Below are positions 14,183 to 24,291 of a stretch of 64,000 bases of DNA, one piece after another. Numbering within the stretch: position 1 is the stretch's first letter; each line of letters begins with the position of its first letter. The stretch lies in the NCBI RefSeq assembly GCF_013373865.1, contig NC_050471.1, forward strand, positions 9,630,050 to 9,694,049, in the 5' to 3' direction. This stretch comes from Monomorium pharaonis. Taxonomy: Eukaryota > Arthropoda > Insecta > Hymenoptera > Formicidae. Made by a program: the position numbers and the translations under genes. A model generated the notes under the pieces. It saw nothing but the letters and a program-made list of their open reading frames with translations. It searched no databases and was not told where the DNA came from.

Positions 14183-15180
14183 CTCCTCTAACAAAATATA
14201 TTAGCTTTTTATGTACATACATCTCAAATATAATAATAATAATAATAAAATTAATTAGAACTATAATACAAGAGCGCGTGGATAAAGTGCTCGGCTGTGT
14301 TGCTTGGCCATGCTTCGTCAAAATACGAGCGAATATGTATCAAGAGAAGATGGATATCGACTTGTCTCGTGGATGCACGATATGAATCACGTTGATACAG
14401 ATCACCGTGTTTCGATATGACTTTTTTTTTAGGTACTTGGTAATTGGAGAATGATAGCCTAAGTTCATTAATTTAACATTATCTAAGAACCGAATCTAAA
14501 TACAACGCCGTGTATACATGTCTTTCGCGTTGGAGATGTGTTAAGTGTATGTCCGTGTTTTGTGTAGTACGAAAACATAATATACAACTAAAGTGAAGAT
14601 TCTCTCGCGTGGATCACACAACCGAGACACGATTTGTTCGAAATGTCGGAGTTTTGCCTTCGCGTTGCGACTTTTCGTGCCCATCGATGAGGACCATAAG
14701 TGCCAAGTGGAAAGAACGATGGAGGTAAGACACTAAGAAAAAAAAAGTAACACGAATGACGAAGGAAAATGAATGAAAGAGAAAAAAGAAAAATCGAACT
14801 GTCTTTCGTGTTCTTCGTCGACTCTAAGCTTCGATTCTCGGTATCATCTCGGGAGATAATATCGCAACACGATGGCTTGCTTGCAGATCACGCGACCGAT
14901 TCTTCACGATTTACTGCTTTATTTTATCAATGTTCGTCCCCTTCCCCCTTCTTATCTCTGCTTTTTCAGCGTCCGAAAGTACAACACTCTCTGGAGCGAG
15001 GGGTTGCTCCTTTGTTTCGCAGGCAGAGGTACTTCTCTTCCATTGAAATACGAAGTTCTTATACGTGAACGACGCTATTCCTCGCGTAGAGTAGCTTGCT
15101 CTTCCTACGTGATTCGCCGCGCGATCCCTCCCTTCTCCCTCCCACGTTCGCGCCTTCGCGATTCTCGACGCAACGATGAC

Positions 15181-15230
15181 GACGCACGCATGCACGCATG
15201 CATGCATGCATGCACGCGTGCACGTGCGTT
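15181..15230. repeat. GCAT/GCAC alternating repeat
   Basis: Alternating purine-pyrimidine repeat of GCAT and GCAC units. Such sequence can favour Z-DNA and is often unstable in length. It probably lies in the C/EBP 3' UTR. Confidence 0.8.
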
Positions 15231-15463
15231 TGCGTCGCGCGCTTCGGGACGAGTGAGATATAAGGAAGAGGTGGAAGGAGGAAAAGAGGGACAGAGGAAG
15301 AGAAAATATGATGAGATGGACGCGGTGCTGCGGGAAGATGCGGTGAGGGAGCGGAGGACGCGACTTCGTCTCACAATCGGAGCGGCCTGATAGCCTGGGG
15401 ACGCGAGTCGTCGGCGGAAGACGATGTCATCTCGAATTGCGCGGCAATGTCTGTACATTGTTG

Positions 15464-15481
15464 CTGCTGCTGCTGCTGCTG
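15464..15481 (-). repeat. (CAG)6 run abutting the C/EBP stop codon
   Basis: On the minus strand the TAG stop at 15482-15484 is followed directly, in frame, by six CAG codons and two CAA codons. The stop is a single base change from another repeat unit. Confidence 0.95.
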
Positions 15482-16537
15482 CTACATAGGTCCAATTGCA
15501 TGTTGCTGGAACTGGTCGAGATGCCTGGAGATCTCACGATGCAGTTGCTCGGGCACGACGCCGACGCTGCTGAATAACGATCTGAGCACATTAAGCTCCT
15601 CGTTGAGCAGCTCGATTCGTTTCTTCAGTACGTCGTTGTCTTTCACCAGCAGCTTGACCTTCTCCTCGGTTTCGCGCGTTCGCACCTTCGCCTTCTCGCG
15701 GCTCTTCCTCACGGCGATGTTATTCCTCTCCCGCCGACGTCTGTACTCGTCGCTCGCCTTGTCGATGGCCTTGGTCTGCTTCCTGGCGACGTTCGCGGCG
15801 TTGTGATGCTGATGAGCCATTACCGGGCCCTTCATAGGGCCACCGCCCCGTGGCGGCGGCTGATGGACCGGCGCGCCCGGATGACCGCCCGGTATTGTCG
15901 ACGGCGTCAGGGTGGTGAAGGTCTGGCCGCCATTGGCGAACGGGTTATTTGTCACCGGGCTGTAACCGGTGGACGGATACTGTGGGCAGTGGCGTCTGTA
16001 GTCCGCCGGATCCATCGGCTCCTCCTTGATGCTAGGCGACTCCGAGCTCGAGCTGTTGCTGTCGCTGCAGCTATTGCTGTTCTGATGATAGGTCGCGCCG
16101 CTGTGCACCGGCTGCGGTATGTAAGCGAGCGTCGTGCGCGGATAGCCGCCCGTCCTGGTATGCTTTATGGCGTTGTTGTTGGTGCCGAGCATATCCAGAA
16201 ACGACTGATTGTCGAACTGGTTGTCGTCGATCAGATTCTGGAGGTCCAACGAGATCTCCGGGGCGTTGAGATCGGTAAGCTCGCCGGCAGCCGCGCAATG
16301 CTCAGCGTATTGCTGATGCAAGCTCGCCTTACTGCCGGAGACCTGCTTAACCGCGTTGCTCTGCTGATGATTGTGGTTGTGATTGATCTGCAGCGCGGAG
16401 TTGTTATTGTTCGTCACGGCGTTATTGTTATTCTGATTGCTGGTATTGTTGTTGAGGACCTGGGACTTCTTCAAATCCGTCGTACCCTGGACCTGGGCCT
16501 GATGGGCCGCCGAGTCGTACATGACTGGTGATTCCAT
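15482..16537 (-). CDS. C/EBP: CCAAT/enhancer-binding protein (C/EBP), intronless
   Basis: This 351-residue bZIP transcription factor is encoded in one exon. The N-terminal half is rich in Asn, Gln and Ser, with low-complexity Asn runs around residues 25-55. A C/EBP basic region lies at about 263-290 (RRRRERNNIAVRKSREKAK), followed by a leucine zipper to about 322. The block RNNIAVRKSR is diagnostic of the C/EBP family. The family binds palindromic ATTGCGCAAT-type sites as homo- or heterodimers in the nucleus; the fly member slbo is needed for border-cell migration, and vertebrate members control metabolic and immune genes. The start is the first in-frame ATG after a stop and has a strong context (G at -3 and +4). 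A three-codon uORF ends three bases upstream. The stop is a TAG fused to a CAG repeat. Identification is firm; the exact paralogue name is not. Confidence 0.95.
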   Translation of the reverse strand: MESPVMYDSAAHQAQVQGTTDLKKSQVLNNNTSNQNNNNAVTNNNNSALQINHNHNHQQSNAVKQVSGSKASLHQQYAEHCAAAGELTDLNAPEISLDLQNLIDDNQFDNQSFLDMLGTNNNAIKHTRTGGYPRTTLAYIPQPVHSGATYHQNSNSCSDSNSSSSESPSIKEEPMDPADYRRHCPQYPSTGYSPVTNNPFANGGQTFTTLTPSTIPGGHPGAPVHQPPPRGGGPMKGPVMAHQHHNAANVARKQTKAIDKASDEYRRRRERNNIAVRKSREKAKVRTRETEEKVKLLVKDNDVLKKRIELLNEELNVLRSLFSSVGVVPEQLHREISRHLDQFQQHAIGPM

Positions 16538-16540
16538 CGC

Positions 16541-16552
16541 TCACTCGCACAT
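16541..16552 (-). other. Minimal upstream ORF of C/EBP
   Basis: ATG-TGC-GAG-TGA encodes Met-Cys-Glu and terminates three bases before the C/EBP ATG, in the same frame. No other ATG occurs on the minus strand between 16553 and about 17275, so this would be the first start codon met by a scanning ribosome if transcription starts in that interval. Vertebrate C/EBP-alpha and -beta mRNAs are known to carry a short uORF ending a few bases before the main start, which controls isoform choice. Functional equivalence here is inference. Confidence 0.6.
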
Positions 16553-16559
16553 CACAGAC

Positions 16560-17930
16560 GGGAAATCTCCTTTCGCGACTTGACCGCGACCACCTGTACG
16601 CCCGTGTCCCGTTTGTGCGTAGAAACGCACTCGCTTCGCCGTGCGCTTCTACCAGCAGCGAGTGTATATCTCTCCCTCTCCTTCGGCCGTCGCCGTAGCG
16701 CACACGCTACGCCGTCCAAGTGACGAGCCGGCGGGAGAGATGAGGAGGAAAGTACTTTTCGGTGGAATTACACCTCTGCCCCACCGTCGCGCGTCGCACC
16801 GTCGTCACCCGCGTGGACAACAAACGCGGACCGCGCGGATCCTCTTGAGATCGACAAAAGGCAGGCAGGCGGGCGTCGCGGTTTTTGACACTGTTCCAAA
16901 TACTTACTTAACAGTCTCCCCCAGGTTTATTATATTCCGAGATCTCGAGGACGACGTTTTGGTCACACGTTCCGTTTCCGACGACCGTCAACAACCCCCG
17001 GTCCTCGTCCGCCTGTTCCGTGTCAACGCGCGTCTGTCGCTCTCCAGCTCTCCGTCGTGCCACGCGGTTTACCGACGCCCACGCGCACACAGCCCTCACC
17101 GGCGCGGCGTTCCCCTGTCCGCTCTTCTGTGCTGCCTGTCTCGACACTCGGATTACGCACACGGAAGGAACCGCTCGCTACGTAGGAGCCCGAGAGTGGA
17201 GGGAGCTCGATCCTCGACAACGACAAACCCATTCAAGAGTTGGCGCGCAACTGAGCGCCTCGGCGGCATGTCGCAAGCTTTCAATGTGGCGCACGCCGCG
17301 AGTTACTCCGCGGCTCATTGCGCTTGCGCTCGCGACGTTGCGCTTCCCTCCGCTCGTTCCGCTCCGTGCTTACCTCCTCTCGTGCGCGCGCGCGCGCGAA
17401 CGGTCCTACTCCTATCCTATCTCAGAGGGACCGACCGCGGCGCGTCCACCGCACTCCTCCTCTCGTCGCTCGCTCACGCGAGTTTGCTCCCCACTTCCCC
17501 CGACTTCTTATCCTCCTCCGGGCCCCGTTTCTCTCTTTCTCTCACACTCTCGCTTTTCCCGTTCGTTATCCGCGCGTATGCCTCTATCTCTTGCTCCTCT
17601 CTGCGCGCGATTTCTATCCCTTTCCCACATTTCCCTCTCCGTTTCCGACGCATTTCGGCCGTCTTTTTTTTTCCCCATTCCCCTTCACGTCTCCGAATTC
17701 CCTCGAGTATCGGTTTTTTCCTCTCCGTTCTTCGTTTTCTCGCCATCCCTCACGCCCTGGCGCACTGTGGTCCCGTCATGGCTCCGCGCCGCGGAAAAAG
17801 TTTTCCAGCGCTTGATTCTCCCGACACTGCTCGTACGCCGCTCGCGTATACGAAAGGTGGCCTTCCTTTTATTTGCGACGGGTGCACGGATTTCCCCGCT
17901 CGAACAATTAACTGACGGTTTGTCAACCAA
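16560..17930 (-). promoter_or_regulatory. CpG-rich 5' UTR and promoter region of C/EBP
   Basis: A GC- and CpG-dense island of about 1.4 kb lies directly upstream of the intronless C/EBP gene and ends abruptly in AT-rich DNA at about 17935. Long open frames on both strands here are by-products of high GC and lack domains. C/EBP-like half-sites (TTGCGC) cluster at 17317-17346. The exact start site cannot be fixed from sequence. Confidence 0.55.
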
Positions 17931-20637
17931 ATTATTTAGCTACTGCATAAATTAAATCGAATCGGTAGTAATCAAATTTAAATCAGATATTAATCCCGAA
18001 TACGAGACCATCACACATATACATATATAGTTGCCATTCATTAATTTTCGTTAAATGCATTACAGTTGAATATTAATATTTTATAATTTTTCATATTTAA
18101 CGCACCGCACATCGCGTGTCTATGTCGCGATGCGCGTCACGACTTTACATATGCCATGTGGCGCCTATTTACGACGTTAGGCATTTATTTTTGAGAGTAC
18201 TCTGTTGCAGACAGGAAAGTGTCATCGTTTACATGATATTGCGCAATCGGCGGTATTCAATTCTTCTGCGGTTTCTTTGTCGAAATTTTTACAAACTTTG
18301 AAATATAATTTTTTGTTATTCTTCAATCCCAAGTATCCCTTCAATTGTTCAAAATATATTTGACCAAACAAATATTCGAGAATTGTTAAATAACGATAAT
18401 AAAATAATTAGTGAAGATCGTAACAATATGATTGCAGAATATTCTCGTAAAGTCTAATCAAGATTTATAATGAGTTATTAATGTGTTTCAATTAGATCAG
18501 TAAACGATTATTTTCATTATATCTTACTTATTATTTATTTATTATTTTTAAGTAAAATTTGCAATCCAATAATTTATTACTATATATAAATAAGAGATTT
18601 TTTAATTATTTTAGAATATGTTTAAATTTTCCTTATTTATGTCTTAGTATTGATTGTGACTTATCACTCTATTACAGTTTAAAAATATTAAAGATAAACG
18701 TTTCCGGTATTATTGTTAAATTAGGTTATAATCCTTGAAGGATAATTTTTGCAGATAAATCCGATGGACTTTTCCATGCGAGATGTATCCATGATCGAGC
18801 TCGACAAACAGTTTTGCGTCCTTACGAATAGGCGAATCATTGTTGCGTCATGTTTTGATTGTTTATCAACGCGGATTTTTTATCTCAACATCATGCGCGC
18901 AACGTAGCTACGCGTGCGTTGATCTACGAGCCAACGTACGCTGACGTATATTAATCGCCCGGATTGAACGACGAGTTTCTGCATATCAGCGACTCGCTTG
19001 CGTCGATACTTGTGCCACTATCAAGGCACATAAAAAAAAATACTAGAAGCGACTTTTGCGCGTGATTGACACCGAGATTAGATCGTGTTAATTAACATCC
19101 CTTCGCAGATCACTAATTAAGCGTTGCAGGCGCTCTAATTCATGTCATGTATGTGTGTCATGTACATTACATAACAGCGAGTTACGAAACAGGAGTAAGA
19201 GACCTATAAATGATACGTTATCTTCTATCCCTCTTTTTTCAATTCTTTTATTTTATTTTATGTTTTTAATTTCTTCTCTGTCTAAAGGAGAATAATCTTA
19301 TTCTATACATAAAATCTTTTTTGACATAAAAAGTATTAAATTACTTAATTTGCAATGAATTATTAATAATTAATTATTAATATAATAATTTCTTTTTAAG
19401 TAAAGCATGATGTCATATTTTGTAGAACATACATTAAAAATTTAAGTTTAAAAATTATAATTTTCTTATCTATGCTGAGAAATAAATTGTTAATAACAAG
19501 TATTTAAATATTTAAGTTAAATACATGAAGTTCCAGTATTAAAGTTAAATCCTAATACATTATTCTAATGTCAGCAATAAAAAACAAATTTTTATCTTCT
19601 ATTTAATTAAACTAATTTAGTTAAAAATTGCGTTAAAATTAAATTAATTTAACCCACACATTATCATCACGTATTAATTCATAGAATATTTTTAGATTTC
19701 TTACTAATTATAAGATTCTAAGAGCCTTATATTTATATTTTAAGAAAAAAAGTTGCTAACTTGACTAAATTTTTCAATTTTATGTATTATATATATTTAA
19801 TCTTTATATATAAATATATAAACACACATAAAATAAAAAAATTTAATCAAGTTAAAAAATTCAGTTAATTTTTCCTCAGTAAATGAAACCATAAATTGTT
19901 TTATTGCTAATATTATAACAATTTATTACGATTTAATTTTTTAATAGTTTGTGGAAATTTTTGTAGGATAAAAAAATAATTATAAGTTTCATACATTTTA
20001 AAATAATTAAGTAATAAACGATTTATATATGACAATACGTATCGCGTAGTCAAGTAAATAAGATTTTTCACAAAATCAATTTAATTTTTTAGCCAGCACA
20101 GAAAATTCCTTATATTCTTCTGTATTCTATAACTCTTCTTATATGCATATTTGTAATTAAATATTTTAAAATTGTTATAGAAATATGAATCATCTTTGTA
20201 ATTTAATATTCGAATATTCATTGAATACTATTATGTATGTTCCATAAAACATTCTCTATATTTGATTTTTTTATTCGGTAGATTATTCAAAATATAATTA
20301 TTATTGCATTAAAGTTATACATAGAATATTCATCAGATAGTGGAATCTTTTCTATTTTATTCTGTAGAAATAATCTTGAAGAATATTATTAGGATAAAAT
20401 AATATAGTAATACTTTTAAACACATAAAAATTTTCTCAGAATATCTTCTTTTCTTAAAAAGGTTTCCCTGAATATTAAATCTTATAATTAGTAAGAAATC
20501 TGAAAATATTCTATTAATACATGCTGATAATGTGTGGGTTAAATTAATTTAATTTTAACACAATTTTTTATCAAATAAGCCATTAGTTTTAGTTTTTTGA
20601 AAAAACAATTTCCCTCTGCTTTCGGTTATATTCCAAA
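17931..20637. other. AT-rich intergenic DNA between C/EBP and lolal
   Basis: No gene is visible. GC rises modestly at 18750-19150. The right part, from about 19.6 kb, is occupied by a long inverted-repeat structure described separately. Confidence 0.6.
19600..20590. mobile_element. Long inverted-repeat element with nested hairpin
   Basis: Arms of about 110-150 bases at roughly 19617-19750 and 20450-20575 are inverted copies of each other; the shared core at 19634-19660 includes AATTAATTTAACCCACACAT. Inside the left half is a second smaller palindrome (about 19752-19860). The roughly 700-base interior is AT-rich and non-coding. This fits a non-autonomous DNA transposon with a nested insertion. 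The outer boundaries are not sharp, so the family is not assigned. Confidence 0.6.
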
Positions 20638-20739
20638 GTTGTGTTTTAAAATTCAGTACCAGTACTGAAAATCTATAGTCGACATTATATATGTATACTA
20701 CAGATTTTCAGTACTGGCAGTCAATTTTGGAACGCAGCC
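20638..20739 (+). mobile_element. Palindromic MITE, family C, copy 1
   Basis: A ~100-bp palindrome whose terminal repeats resemble GGCTGCGTTCCAAAATTCA, with inner arms containing CAGTACTGAAAATCT. A second copy lies at 28817-28910. This copy sits immediately upstream of the putative lolal promoter region. Confidence 0.8.
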
Positions 20740-21703
20740 AAGTTGGGTTGCAATCGGTTCAATTCGAGTCAGGTCGCGTCATCTGGCGGCGCACTTCGTG
20801 AGTGACTTCGGTCGGTACTGCGTACGCGGGACCGACCACCGCCGGAAAGACTCGAGTCCAGCCGAATTTCCTCGCCGTGATATTAGCCACAACAAAAAAT
20901 TCGTGGTGGTCGCGCAAAAAGTTTTTGGCGCTACGCTATTTTTCGCGTTTCTCCCTTCGGCAAGGTGTTACTGGTCGTCAGCCACGTCGTCGCCTCGTTC
21001 AGGATTCACCGTCCCGTCGACGACGCTAAGTAAGGAGGCCGCGTGTACATTCTCGCCGTGCGAGTTCGCCCTCGCGGCATCATCGCGCGTTCGATCTTGC
21101 CTGACCGTGTTTGCGGACCGTGTGTTGTCTCGCGGAGCCGTGTGCGCCTCTTTGACGGGAGAAGGTCCGACGGGCGCGCGTGCACGCATGTTACGATGCT
21201 GTGACCGAGGATCGTCCAACGCGAATCCCGGTATCCGTCACAAGCGTGCTATGAATTAGCACACCCGTTAACCCGCTAATTTACTCATTTCTCGAGACGA
21301 TCCGCTTTATTTCGCACAAGAGATTCAGCCGATTCGCGTCACCGCGTCTCGCTCGCTCGTCCGTCCGCCCGCCGTGGCATCCTTTAGCTTAACCTACAAA
21401 GGATCGGAACCCTCGCTCGTTCGCATCTCGCCCGAATTTCGTTCTCTCATCGAGATTGTGCGTTTGTCGTGACAGTTTGTCGCGAATTTATGCGGCTTCT
21501 CTCGCGAGCGTCGCTATATATATTTTTTAAATCTTTGGTAGCTTATGATCGCGGACACGCGATCTCTTTGATTGGCCTTCCGCTTTCATCTAGTTTTTAT
21601 TTTACTTTCCTCGATTTTCACTTCGTGATAAACGTACATGAATTCGTTTAGGTAGTTCTGGTTTGTTTGTCAAGCTGACTGACATCCTGTCGTAATGTTA
21701 CAG
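20740..21703 (+). promoter_or_regulatory. lolal promoter, 5' UTR exon and first intron (putative)
   Basis: GC content rises sharply at about 20740, with a CpG-rich block to about 21450. A plausible splice donor (GTAAGG at 21030) could join to the acceptor ending at 21703. That acceptor has a branch-point-like CTGACTGAC about 25 bases upstream. This implies a non-coding first exon and the coding start in exon 2. The start site is not resolved. Confidence 0.45.
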
Positions 21704-21748
21704 ACTGCACAATCACGCAAGAGTTATAGGGCAAATCCAGCGTACACA

Positions 21749-22373
21749 ATGGCGGGAGAGCAGCAGCAATTTTTTCTCAAATGGAACGACTTCCAGTCAA
21801 ACATGGTATCGTCATTCAAACACCTGCGAGATGAGAAAAGCTTCACGGATGTGACACTGGCCTGTGACGGTCAGACTTGCAAAGCACATAAAATGGTCCT
21901 TTCTGCCTGTAGTCCTTACTTCAAATCTTTATTAGAGGTACGTTGACTTAGTCATTAGCTAACATTGTTAGAAATCAATATAATAAATTTCAACAATAAG
22001 TGAAATTAGGATAAATAAAATATAGATAAGAGAGTATTCTATTGGCATAAATTTGACTTGTACTATCAGTCTGTATCAGATTTTGATGTCTAATAATAAT
22101 TTTTGTGTGAATTCTTTTAATCTATGGCTTACTAATAAATAAACAACATAATAAAATTTCTCTTCTGATTTATTACAGGAAAATCCGTCCAAACATCCAA
22201 TTATAATTTTAAAGGATGTTGCATACAGTCATCTACAAGCCATTCTAGAATTTATGTATGCAGGCGAAGTGAACGTTTCACAGGACCAGCTGCCAGCATT
22301 TCTCAAAACAGCAGACCGGCTTAAAGTTAAAGGACTAGCTGAAGCTCCCGGTGCCATTAAGAGAGAAGGTTAA
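21749..22373 (+). CDS. lolal: Lolal (batman), BTB-only chromatin protein
   Basis: There are two coding exons, 21749-21937 and 22179-22373, with a GT-AG intron of 241 bases in phase 0, giving 127 residues. The protein is almost entirely one BTB/POZ domain: FFLKWNDFQSNMVSSF near residue 7, KAHKMVLSACSPYF in the middle, then EFMYAGEVNVSQDQLPAFLKTADR, ending AIKREG. Length, lack of any zinc finger, and the C-terminal end match the insect Lola-like/Batman family. In flies Lolal heterodimerises through its BTB with GAGA factor and similar proteins and acts in Polycomb/trithorax control and homeotic silencing. An in-frame ATG at 21695 is excluded as start because a splice acceptor ends at 21703. MITEs and a duplication occupy the DNA downstream. 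Confidence 0.93.
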
Positions 22374-22552
22374 AGACGCACGTAAATATGGTATGCTTAG
22401 AAATAATTGAAAATTTATTTAGCTTAAATAATTTTTACAAAAGTGTTTATTACATTTTTCTTGTTCTAAATCTTATTTAAAATTTCTTTTTGTATAATTA
22501 TGTATATTCTCTCAATTATTTAATTTTTTAGGCTTGTTTACATGAATATAGA

Positions 22553-22714
22553 TTAAAGCTTTCGGCACATGATACAATTTTTCATGCTAGCACGCATACG
22601 AGGCGTCTCACGATTGGGTTACGATTGGTAATATAATCATTCGAGCCAGTCAGGACACGTGATAAGATGGCTCGTATGTGATCTAGCATGGAAAATCGTA
22701 TGCCGAACGCTTAA
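22553..22714 (+). mobile_element. Palindromic MITE, family B, copy 1
   Basis: A ~162-bp palindrome with ends TTAAAGCTTTCGGCA and TGCCGAACGCTTAA and an inner block ACGATTGGGTTACGATTGGT. It is non-coding. Copy 2 is at 32889-33060. It lies 180 bases after the lolal stop and so may be inside its 3' UTR. Confidence 0.8.
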
Positions 22715-22982
22715 CTTTAAAATCTTAACTTAAACTTAAAGAATTAACTTTTTAAACTTTTAAATAATTAAAAATAGTAAGTTAAACTAAAATTAAAGTA
22801 ATCTACATTGGTAGAAAAATATTTAGTAAAGTATTTAAATATATTGACAAAAAAATTATTTAATAGATTTTGCAAAATTTTTGTAGTAATGTTATTGATT
22901 TTAGAGTTCGTATGTTGCACGAGAGTTCTTTGTTCGATTATTGATTGTGCAAATCTATTTATATTCTTGAAGCCAATAATAT

Positions 22983-23513
22983 ACAGGGTGTCCCATTTTA
23001 ACTTTTATATTTAAATATATCAAAAAAATATATGTACAGAAAAGTGTTTTGAACAAAAGTATGGTCTGAATGAACACAAATAATGGTAAAATTAATTTTT
23101 CAAAAGACTTCAATTTTTTAAGGTATAAAGTTGGTGTAACACATAGTACTTTATGGAATAAATTATGTAATTATATATTTCTTTTTAAACAAACTATCTG
23201 TATTATCCGTACAGCATATGATCAATCTCATTATTGTATGTATTGTGAAAAACTAAAGTATTTGAGATATTTTATACTTTATCTATGTCGAAATACCTCA
23301 AAATAAAATGTAAAATATTTTGTAAACTATTGGTTTTTTAACAATTCTATCTTAATAATTTTATATGTAGAATAATTAGAAAAATCATTATGCTTAAAAA
23401 AAAATTATATAATTCTGTTTTAAAAAATGATGATAACCTTCATACAACTTTTGTCTGAAATATTTTTCCGTATCTTTTAGACATGTGATGCAAAAGTTAA
23501 AATAGGATCCTAT
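22983..23513. mobile_element. Possible degenerate element with CAGGGTGTCCC end
   Basis: It begins ATACAGGGTGTCCCATTTTAA, a terminus often seen in insect TA-flanked DNA transposons, and an inverted partner (AAAGTTAAAATAGGATCC) occurs about 500 bases on. The right end is diverged and no transposase is recognised in the interior, so the call is tentative. Confidence 0.4.
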
Positions 23514-23954
23514 ATATATAAATTTGATTTACGCTACATACTGAACGTATATAATAAGAACTAACAAATTCATTGAATACAATTCCATGATATTTTTTAT
23601 TCTTAGTGTAATGATTGTTACTGCACTTAAAGATGAATAAATCCGAATATGTGAATTTTTCTTTGCAGATATTTGGAAAGTGTGGACTGAAAGAACAGTG
23701 TAATAATGTAAAGTGATTAAGTAAAATACACCACACAACATAACACACAACACATACATTATAAATACATTATAGAGACATATGTAAAAAAAATTGAAAC
23801 ACTGCGTGTGCACAACTCAGTGTCCTTCGGTTCATGACTTGGATCAACACGCGGTGATGATGTAAAATAATGCCTTTTTCTTATTCTCAGTTAATGTTAA
23901 CGGTTGTAACGATAGTATGTACACATACATGCAAGTAGAGAAAAGATGTTGATG

Positions 23955-24291
23955 TTTGTCTTGAACCCATTACGCCATTTTATGGCGCAACAATAACAAC
24001 ATTGATTATTTTTTTAAAACGAATCATCGCGAATAAATGGATCGCGATAGTTTACGATGCACACTGACCGGGGCAGTCTTGGTGGATCAAGTTGGAAATG
24101 CTAACATCTATTATAATCATTTTTTTCAAGCCGATCTACCTGATTCACAGCAGTCCCCTATTGATTCTATTTGGTAGATCTATTCACGAAGTAGCGATAT
24201 CTCTTTCTTCTTTGTTTGCTTGAATACATTACGCCATTGTGGCGCAACAATAACAACATTGATTATTTTTTAAAAACAAATCGTCGCGAAT
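23955..24291 (+). repeat. Direct duplication about 257 bases apart
   Basis: A segment of about 75 bases at 23955-24034 recurs at 24210-24291. Both contain CATTACGCCATT, then GGCGCAACAATAACAACATT and a related tail. The sequence between the copies is unrelated. It probably lies in or just past the lolal 3' UTR. Confidence 0.75.

Larger units (their letters stand above)
9294..15370. other. Non-coding region left of C/EBP
   Basis: From 9640 to about 12450 the DNA is AT-rich and nothing is recognised. A CpG-rich island lies at 12450-12900, with another mixed region at 13560-14000. The stretch from about 13.9 to 15.4 kb holds microsatellites and lies beyond the 3' end of the minus-strand C/EBP gene, so part is probably its 3' UTR. 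A possible polyadenylation hexamer on the minus strand (AATAAA) lies near 14920. No independent coding gene is supported. Confidence 0.5.

Noticed and set aside
15803..17955. Several ORFs of 240-420 codons on the plus strand across the C/EBP island
   Set aside because: Those over the coding region are shadows of C/EBP. Those upstream are Arg/Ser/Pro-rich translations of a CpG island with no domains.
22360..22380. Possible splice donor (GAAG/GTTAAAG) at the end of lolal exon 2, as in BTB-zinc finger genes with alternative 3' exons
   Set aside because: The 127-residue length and the KREG C-terminus match the BTB-only Lolal family, so a downstream zinc-finger exon is not needed.
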